NCBI GenBank assembly: GCA_047626155.1
Contig: JBLHRR010000208.1
Span: 1-7,421 of the forward strand
Reading direction: 5' to 3'
DNA length: 7,421 nucleotides
Source: CALGLS01 sp047626155
GTDB taxonomy: Bacteria; Bacteroidota; Bacteroidia; Chitinophagales; Saprospiraceae
Shown here: one piece after another, positions 1-5,400 of the stretch
How the letters are laid out: each line of letters opens with the position of its first letter
How positions within the stretch are numbered: the stretch's first letter is position 1
The notes under the pieces: generated by a model
What the model was told of the DNA's origin: nothing
What the model saw: only the letters and a program-made list of their open reading frames with translations
The model's database searches: none
Made by a program: the position numbers and the translations under genes

Positions 1-512
1 GTTTGAGTTTGTTCTTTGGGCTCTGATATTGCATTATTAAGCTGCCCTAAAATCATTTGGTGGTGTCGCTCGCTCCCCTTTTCCGAAGAATAAAACTCAT
101 ATATATCGCTATAGACACTTAATCCCACCGCATCCCGCTGCCGTTTCAGCAAATTCATGATCGCTGCACTCGCTAAAACCGAAAATCCAATTTTATTCAA
201 CGAATTAATTCCAAAATCCTTTATTTTAGGATAATGCATTGAACTACTATTATCGATAATAATGTGACATCGTAAATTCGTTTCCTCCTCATAACGTTTG
301 GTATATAGCTTATCGGTCTTGGCAAAAAGCTTCCAATCGATATGCTTGGTACTCTCTCCGTTGTTATAAATCTTATGCTCGGCAAACTCAGCTGAAAACC
401 CATGAAACGGACTCTTATGAAGCCCAGAAATAAACCCCTCTACTACCTGTTTAGCAAGTAGCTCCAGATTCTTAAATCCAGTAATCTCATTTATTTCCTT
501 TTCTATATTCAT
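1..512 (-). CDS. DUF58 domain protein (MoxR-associated, vWA-like), C-terminus beyond the left edge
   Basis: Translating the minus strand from the ATG at 512 gives 170 open residues that run off the window. The N-terminal half has the DUF58 signature: SPFHGFSAEFAEHKIYNNGE (residues 38-57), then KHIDWKLFAKTDKLYTKRYE (60-79), followed by a hydrophobic strand and DNSSSM. The last matches the DxSxS start of a vWA metal-ion (MIDAS) site. There is no signal peptide or membrane segment, so the protein is probably cytosolic. In Bacteroidota such proteins usually accompany a MoxR AAA+ ATPase and Bat/vWA proteins, and are thought to help assemble or activate envelope or metal-dependent proteins; the exact role is unknown. 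The partner genes would lie to the left and are not visible. The upstream gap is filled with repeats, and I see no convincing -33/-7 pair. The family call is firm; the function is inferred from family knowledge. Confidence 0.9.
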   Translation of the reverse strand, partial: MNIEKEINEITGFKNLELLAKQVVEGFISGLHKSPFHGFSAEFAEHKIYNNGESTKHIDWKLFAKTDKLYTKRYEEETNLRCHIIIDNSSSMHYPKIKDFGINSLNKIGFSVLASAAIMNLLKRQRDAVGLSVYSDIYEFYSSEKGSERHHQMILGQLNNAISEPKEQTQ

Positions 513-514
513 AA

Positions 515-586
515 TTGTCACTTTGAGTGAATTTCAAGTTGCGCCAGCAAATTTGAAATTAGTATCGAGAAGTCTTTCTCGATATT
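515..586. repeat. Double-hairpin dispersed-type palindromic element
   Basis: Two adjacent hairpins follow a TTGTCACTTTGAGTG leader at 515-529. Hairpin 1 pairs AATTTCAA (530-537) with TTGAAATT (553-560), then TTGC (539-542) with GCAA (547-550) around a GCCA loop. Hairpin 2 pairs TATCGAGA (563-570) with TCTCGATA (577-584) perfectly, with loop AGTCTT. From memory, elements starting GTCACTTxGAGTG and containing a TATCGAGAA/TTCTCGATA hairpin are scattered through flavobacterial intergenic DNA; this could not be checked here. It lies directly upstream of the DUF58 start, so it may fall in that gene's leader RNA. There is no T-tract, so it does not look like an intrinsic terminator. Confidence 0.6.
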
Positions 587-668
587 CAAAATAGATATTT
601 GATGTGAGACAATAGACTATTGGCAAAAAATTATTAACAAAGCAGCTTAAATTTGAGAATTACAATTG

Positions 669-703
669 TCTCAAATCTCATGTCTAAATTCTCATATCTT
701 ACA
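669..703. repeat. Heptanucleotide tandem array, five units
   Basis: Five consecutive 7-bp units each begin with TCT: TCTCAAA (669), TCTCATG (676), TCTAAAT (683), TCTCATA (690) and TCTTACA (697). The array stops at 703, one base before the clpP stop codon. Inverted units lie on the other side of the gap: TGAGACAAT (605-613) is the exact complement of ATTGTCTCA (665-673), and ATTTGAGA (651-658) of TCTCAAAT (669-676), so the clpP 3' RNA could fold in two alternative ways. The units are divergent, so this is an old array or one with a degenerate consensus. Confidence 0.65.
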
Positions 704-704
704 T

Positions 705-1247
705 TTATAAAATTCCATCCACAATCCCGTACGCCAAAGACTCCTCTGCCCCTAACCAGTGATCACGATTAAAATCCTTCATAACCTTGTCATATTCCTG
801 TCCGCAATTGTCAGCTAATATTTTTGCACTTAACTCCTTCGTTTTAACAATTTCCTGAGCAGAAATTTCAATATCGCTGGCCGGACCTCTTGCACCACCA
901 CTAGGTTGATGGATCATCACTTGCGCATGTGGCTGTATAAAACGACGCCCTTTCTCCCCAGCTGAAAGTATGATACTTCCCATAGATGCCGCTAATCCAG
1001 TACATATAGTAGAAACCGGACTCTTTATTGATTGCATGGTATCATATATTGAAAATCCGCTAGTGACATATCCTCCCGGACTATTGACGTATAATTTAAT
1101 TTCATCATTGTTTAAAGAATCTAAGTACATCAAGCGGTCTATTACGTGGCGCGCGCTCTTATCATTCACCATCCCCCATAAAAATATGGTGCGATCATCT
1201 AATTGTTGATTCTCAATTCTATCCTGAGCTTTAATTTTGTTTTTCAT
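705..1247 (-). CDS. clpP: ClpP-family serine protease subunit, short N-terminus
   Basis: This 180-residue protein is a ClpP-type peptidase subunit, expected to form cytosolic rings that degrade unfolded proteins fed by an AAA+ partner such as ClpX or ClpC. The catalytic triad is complete: Ser88 in GLAASMGS, His113 in MIHQP and Asp162 in NRDHWL, with spacings of 25 and 49 as in E. coli ClpP. The oligomerisation region (VNSPGGYVTSGFSIYDTM, 54-71) is also present. The N-terminus is unusual: only 22 residues precede the FL of RTIFLWG, about eight fewer than in mature E. coli ClpP, so the axial-pore loop is reduced. The ATG at 1247 is the first possible start, because an in-frame TAA lies two codons upstream. 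No clpX or tig adjoins it, so it is probably a second, stand-alone ClpP paralogue. A weak TTTG with an 18-bp gap to AATCTCTG lies upstream on the minus strand. Confidence 0.9.
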   Translation of the reverse strand: MKNKIKAQDRIENQQLDDRTIFLWGMVNDKSARHVIDRLMYLDSLNNDEIKLYVNSPGGYVTSGFSIYDTMQSIKSPVSTICTGLAASMGSIILSAGEKGRRFIQPHAQVMIHQPSGGARGPASDIEISAQEIVKTKELSAKILADNCGQEYDKVMKDFNRDHWLGAEESLAYGIVDGIL

Positions 1248-1360
1248 CTTTTATGCCCACATTAGCGGGTAAATTTTTAATTAATACCAGATTTCCAGAG
1301 ATTCCGTTTAATACTAACTAGCAAAAAACCACCTCTACTTTAATTATCCAGGCAATGCAC

Positions 1361-1396
1361 TAAAATAAGAAAAGGCTCTCAAACGAGAACCTTTTC
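1361..1396 (-). terminator. Intrinsic terminator of trxA
   Basis: Read on the minus strand, GAAAAGG pairs with CCTTTTC and GAGA with TCTC around a four-base loop, with one mismatch inside the stem (arms 1369-1380 and 1385-1396). The T-rich run CTTATTTTA follows. It begins 22 bp after the trxA stop, so trxA transcription should end here and clpP needs its own promoter in the remaining gap of about 110 bp. Confidence 0.8.
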
Positions 1397-1418
1397 CTAT
1401 CATAAATTCTTAATAATA

Positions 1419-1736
1419 CTATAAAAGTCCGTCGATAGCTTCTGCATAAGTGGCCTTTGGAGCAACACCTACCTGGCGTCCTACCAATTCACCGCCCTTA
1501 AACATCAAAACGGTTGGAATATTTCTCACTCCGTATTTAGCTGCAAACTCCTGATTTGCATCTACATCAACCTTCCCAACAACAGCTCTCCCATCGTAAT
1601 CTTTACTAATTTCGTCAATGATAGGTCCTACCATTCTACAAGGTCCGCACCAAGCTGCCCAAAAATCGACTACTACTGGTTTGTCACTTTTTAATACTGT
1701 TTCTTCAAACGTTGCGTCCGTTATCTCTAAAGCCAT
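1419..1736 (-). CDS. trxA: Thioredoxin
   Basis: A 105-residue single-domain thioredoxin, the cytosolic dithiol reductant for ribonucleotide reductase, PAPS reductase, peroxiredoxins and other targets. The active site is WCGPC with Cys30 and Cys33, the buried Asp24 sits in VVVDFWA, and the cis-proline is Pro74 in NIPTV. It is co-linear with E. coli TrxA over nearly its full length (109 residues). There is no signal peptide or lipobox, so it is not one of the periplasmic TlpA/ResA-type proteins common in Bacteroidota. The ATG at 1736 starts MALEITDATF, typical for the family. A -7-type box lies about 22 bp upstream and a terminator follows, so it is probably transcribed alone. From memory, thioredoxin next to dnaE and a DUF58 gene recurs in flavobacteria. 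Confidence 0.97.
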   Translation of the reverse strand: MALEITDATFEETVLKSDKPVVVDFWAAWCGPCRMVGPIIDEISKDYDGRAVVGKVDVDANQEFAAKYGVRNIPTVLMFKGGELVGRQVGVAPKATYAEAIDGLL

Positions 1737-1758
1737 AATTTTATTTTTTCTTGATGAA

Positions 1759-1766
1759 CAAAAGTA
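1759..1766 (-). promoter_or_regulatory. Bacteroidota-type -7 box of trxA
   Basis: The minus strand reads TACTTTTG, a full match to the Bacteroidota TAnnTTTG -7 consensus, 22 bp before the trxA ATG, giving a short leader of about 15 bases. The nearest TTTG that could serve as a -33 element (1781-1784) is only 14 bp upstream, shorter than the usual spacing of about 17-23, so only the -7 half is convincing. Confidence 0.45.
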
Positions 1767-1846
1767 GTCATTTTTTATTCCAAAGCTTACAGCAGTTATA
1801 TCAGTTTCAGCAATGTAGTTATTGATTAATTTTATTATTTACAATC

Positions 1847-1915
1847 ATGCGGGCTGCTCTTACCCCAACAACCTTACGAAAAGCATGAGCTATACTAGTA
1901 ATTGGCTACAGAGCA
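1847..1915. repeat. Flank of repeat copy A, possible conserved repeat block
   Basis: This stretch runs directly into repeat copy A and contains CCCCAACAACCTTACGAAAA followed by GCATGAGCTATACT and GGCTACAGAGCACC. It is richer in GC than the surrounding spacer, has no T-tract, and the 66-codon frame across it has no protein-like character. From memory, near-identical text occurs many times in flavobacterial intergenic regions next to the TTTCCGCTATATCT motif, so I treat it as the outer arm of the same repeat. No single stable fold is obvious by eye. Confidence 0.4.
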
Positions 1916-1982
1916 CCAGGCTTTCCGCTATATCTCTCCATAGCCTTCGGCGACGAAGAGGATGCCGCTGCAATCCCCCGCA
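1916..1982 (-). repeat. Dispersed palindromic element, copy A
   Basis: Read on the minus strand it starts TGCGGGGGATTGCAGC, continues GGCATCCT, has a central hairpin (CTTCG 1945-1949 with CGAAG 1954-1958, loop GCGA) and ends GATATAGCGGAAAGCCTGG. Copy B at 2330-2402, on the opposite strand, shares the order GGGATTG(C/A)AGC, hairpin, GCG(G/C)AAAGCC but has a different hairpin sequence, so the pairing is kept while the bases differ. I recall this frame (GGGATTGCAGCGGCATCC ... AGATATAGCGGAAAGCC) as an abundant flavobacterial intergenic repeat; its function is unknown to me. Confidence 0.6.
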
Positions 1983-2001
1983 CGAACATCCTGTCAAGGA
2001 T

Positions 2002-2017
2002 GGGCGGGCCTGCCCGG
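2002..2017. repeat. GC-rich hairpin between copy A and the pseudogene
   Basis: CGGG (2005-2008) pairs with CCCG (2013-2016) around CCTG inside GGGCGGGCCTGCCCGG, a sharp GC island in AT-rich spacer. It is probably the inner arm of repeat copy A, comparable to the ACCCGC/GCGGGT hairpin at copy B, although there it lies on the outer side. Confidence 0.4.
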
Positions 2018-2033
2018 ATTAATTTATGAAAAA

Positions 2034-2323
2034 TCAAGGTGCCAAAAAGACATCTCCATGATGTGGAACAAACTTTTGCTTTGCTAAGCTCTTCATTAAT
2101 TCTGTTAATGATACTGTAAATGTCATCCCGACTTTAGAGTATATATTCTTACTTTTTTCTTGTAGTTCAATATATTTTGGCAATTCTCTAATATTCCAGA
2201 CTTATCAAAGCCTTTATTTTCATCTCCAGTTGCTCATTTTATATGGCCCAGATAATTACTATTAAAAGGTTCTTCCCAATCTTCTAATTCGTTAATTATC
2301 TAAGATTTGTATAATGGCTCCAT
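2034..2323 (-). pseudogene. Decayed small gene of unknown family, two stops and one frameshift
   Basis: A protein-like reading starts at the ATG at 2323 and ends at a TGA at 2034-2036. It reads MEPLYKS, TAG stop (2300-2302), IINELEDWEEPFNSNYLGHIK with a TGA at 2234-2236, then ATGDENKGFDK. A one-base loss near 2201-2203 shifts it into VWNIRELPKYIELQEKSKN..., which stays open through SLTELMKSLAKQKFVPHHG to DVFLAP and the stop. The span is 290 bp, exactly one base short of 97 codons. Both internal stops are one substitution from sense codons (TAG from CAG or AAG, TGA from TGG). The restored product of about 96 residues would be soluble and charged, with no signal peptide or helix-turn-helix I can see. 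I do not recognise the family. An in-frame TAA directly precedes the ATG, which fits a true start. It sits between two inverted repeat copies. Confidence 0.5.
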
Positions 2324-2329
2324 TTATAC

Positions 2330-2402
2330 TGCGTTAGGGATTGAAGCAATTGTTTGAGCTCTCCCGATTTTTCATCGGGAAGCGAGTGCGCAAAGCCCGA
2401 CC
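2330..2402 (+). repeat. Dispersed palindromic element, copy B
   Basis: On the plus strand it starts TGCGTTAGGGATTGAAGC, has a perfect 7-bp hairpin (TCCCGAT 2362-2368 with ATCGGGA 2374-2380) and ends GTGCGCAAAGCCCGACC. It is a diverged relative of copy A in the opposite orientation, with the GGGATTG ends of both copies facing the pseudogene between them. A second hairpin, ACCCGC (2400-2405) with GCGGGT (2411-2416), follows at once and is bracketed by direct AAAGCCC repeats (2392-2398, 2417-2423). These hairpins lie 38-92 bp beyond the dnaE stop and may act as 3' structures for that transcript, but no T-tract follows on the minus strand. Confidence 0.55.
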
Positions 2403-2453
2403 CGCCTTAAGCGGGTAAAGCCCAAATCAACATCTTGAAATGATTTAAAACCC

Positions 2454-5400
2454 CTAATTCAACCTATAACTCACCTGCGCTAGCGTCAATTCATCCAACA
2501 GCTCCTGGGAGATATTTACTTTCTGCTTTCTGCTGGTCATTGATAATTTAATCTTGTCTTCTAACTCATATATCACAAAATGGAGTTGCTTATCACCTTT
2601 GTGTATCTTAAACAAATCCTTCAGTGCACTTATTTTATCTTCAGCTATTGCTTGAACTGGCATCTGGATCGTTAATTTCCGCGCCTGACTGTCCATAACA
2701 TCCTGCAACATTTGCATCCCATTGTACTGCACCCGTGGATCGGATTTTTTACCTGTTTCTTTGTTTGTCCAGCCTTCTTTTATAAAAACCCTTCCGTAGA
2801 TAAATGAATTAGGCACTAAAAAATGACGGTATTTTAAATACTCTTCCCCAAAAATCTTAAATTCATAACTATCATTATAATCTTCTACTATAAAAATTGC
2901 CCAACCTTTTCCAGCCTTCGACTCGCGATGCTGAACATCACTAACAACGCCTCCGAAACACAACTCTGAATTGACAAACCTTCCAAGGTCGTTAAAATCG
3001 GAAACCTTGCAATTACAAAAAGTATCTACCTCAGTTTTAAAATCGTCCAAGGGATGGCCACTTATATAAACCCCAACAACTTCCTTCTCCAGCTTCAATT
3101 TCTTCATGGTACCCCACTCGTCGCAAGGCGGCACTTCCGGTTCTGGAATTTGCACCTCACTGGTGTCTCCAAATAAGCTTACCTGAGATGAATTTTGGGT
3201 CTCCTGATATTTATTGGCGTACTTCAATACCTTTTCCAAAAATATCACCCCATTACCATCGTCGTGCAGATACTGAGCCCGATGGGTTTCAAAACTATCG
3301 AAGCCCCCCGCTAAAGCTAAATTCTCAAAGGCTTTTTTATTAGCAGCTCGCAAATCAACCCGTTTAGACAAATCAAAAATAGATTTGTATTTACCATCCT
3401 TTCGATGTTCAACAATAGTTGCAACGGCGTTTCCTCCTACACCCTTAATCGCGCCCATTCCAAAGCGAATCTTCCCTTCATCATTTACTGTAAACTTATA
3501 GAAAGACTCATTTACATCAGGCCCTAAAACGTCCATTCCCGCGCGTTTGCATTCCTCCATAAAGAAAGTCACCTGCTTGATGTCACTCATATTATTAGAC
3601 AACACCGCTGCCATATACTCCGCTGGATAATGCGCTTTTAAATAGGCTGTCTGATAGGCAATCCAAGCATAACACGTAGAGTGAGATTTATTAAAGGCGT
3701 AACTCGCAAAAGCTTCCCAATCCTTCCATATTTTCTCCAACTTTTCAGCGTCGTGACCTTTCTCTACTGCTTGTTTTATGAACTGCGGCTTCATCTTGTC
3801 GAGTACCGCTTTTTGCTTTTTACCCATCGCTTTCCGAAGTACATCGGCCTCTCCTTTGGTAAAACCTGCTAACTTCTGTGAAAGCAACATCACTTGCTCT
3901 TGGTAGACCGTAATTCCGTAGGTCTCATCCAGATATTCTTCCATTGCTGGAAGGTCGTATTCTATTTCTTCCTCCCCATTTTTCCTCCGAATAAAACTCG
4001 GGATATACTCTAAGGGACCTGGTCGATACAGGGCGTTCATCGCAATTAAATCTGCAAAAACTGTAGGTTTTAATTCCTTCATATACTTCTGCATTCCTGC
4101 AGATTCGTATTGAAAGATCCCTACCGTCTCACCCCTTTGGAATAGTTCATAGGTCTTCACATCATCTAAAGGAAAAGAATCAGGATCGAGATCAACATTA
4201 TGCTTATGCTTTACCAACTTCACTGTATCCTTGATCAGAGTCAAAGTTTTTAAGCCCAAGAAGTCCATTTTCAAGAGACCAGCACTTTCCACAACAGAGT
4301 TGTCAAATTGAGTAACATATAAGTCACTGTCTTTAGCAGTTGCCACAGGCACAAAATCGGTAATATCACTTGGCGTAATAATGACCCCGCAGGCGTGAAT
4401 TCCTGTATTTCGAACAGAACCTTCTAACACTTTTGCCTGCTGAATAGTTTCTGCTTCCAAGTCGTTTCCTTCGGCAAGGTTTAGCAGCTCATTTACTTTT
4501 GGCAACTCATCACTTCGAAATTTCCTTCGAAGTTCTTGATCGCTCAAACCAAAAATATTATTCAGCTTGGTCATATTGGGAACCAACTTTGAAATGCGAT
4601 CTGCATCTCCTAATGGTAAATCCAGAACTCGAGCCGTATCTCGTATAGCCGATTTAGCGGCCATTGTACCATAGGTAATAATCTGCGCTACCTGATTGCT
4701 CCCGTATTTATTAATTACATAATCCATTACCCTGGAGCGGCCTTCATCATCAAAATCAATATCTATATCGGGCATACTCACACGATCCGGATTCAAGAAA
4801 CGCTCAAAAAGCAGATCGTACTTAATTGGATCTATATTAGTAATCCAAAGGCAGTAAGCGACAGCACTACCCGCGGCAGAACCACGCCCTGGACCCACCG
4901 AAACGTCCATTGCTCTAGCTTCTCGTATAAAATCTTCTGTAATTAAAAAGTACCCCGGATACCCTGTGTTTTCAATTACTTCCAATTCAAAATTAAGTCG
5001 TTCTTCTATTTCCGGAGTGAGATCAGGATATCGCTTTTTAGCACCTAAAAAGGTGAGGTGTTTCAGATAGGCATTCTCCCCTCTTTTTCCCCCATCGGCA
5101 ATATCCTCAGACATTAAGAATTCTTCAGGAATATCAAATTTAGGAAGCACCACATCTCTTGCAAGAGTGTATGATTCAATTTTTCCTACTACTTCAGCAA
5201 TATTACTTATCGCCTCAGGAAGATCTTTGAACAAAATCTTCATTTCATCTTGCGACTTGAAATAATACTCCTGATTAGGTAAACCATAACGATAACCGCG
5301 ACCGCGACCAATGGGCGTAGCCTGCTTCTCACCATCTTTTACACAAAGCAAAATATCGTGCGCATTCGCGTTTCCTTTCTCGACATAATAGGTGTTATTA

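Noticed and set aside
605..703. CRISPR array
   Set aside because: Units are 7 bp in direct tandem with no spacers, and there are no cas genes.
705..1247. Catalytically dead ClpR-type subunit
   Set aside because: Ser88, His113 and Asp162 are all present with standard spacing.
1840..1990. tRNA or rRNA gene
   Set aside because: No cloverleaf arms or GTTCRA T-loop are found in this GC-richer block, and none elsewhere in the window.
1822..2022. Plus-strand open frame of 66 codons
   Set aside because: It lies across repeat copy A and its flank, the residues are low in protein character (Arg/Pro/Cys rich end), and no other gene here is on the plus strand. It is a by-product of the repeat.
2034..2323. 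Stop-codon recoding (selenocysteine or pyrrolysine) instead of a pseudogene
   Set aside because: It has both a TAG and a TGA plus a frameshift, and none sits in a plausible active-site motif. Decay explains all three more simply.
2362..2416. Strong intrinsic terminator of dnaE
   Set aside because: Good hairpins exist, but no T-rich run follows either one on the minus strand, so I list them only as parts of repeat copy B.
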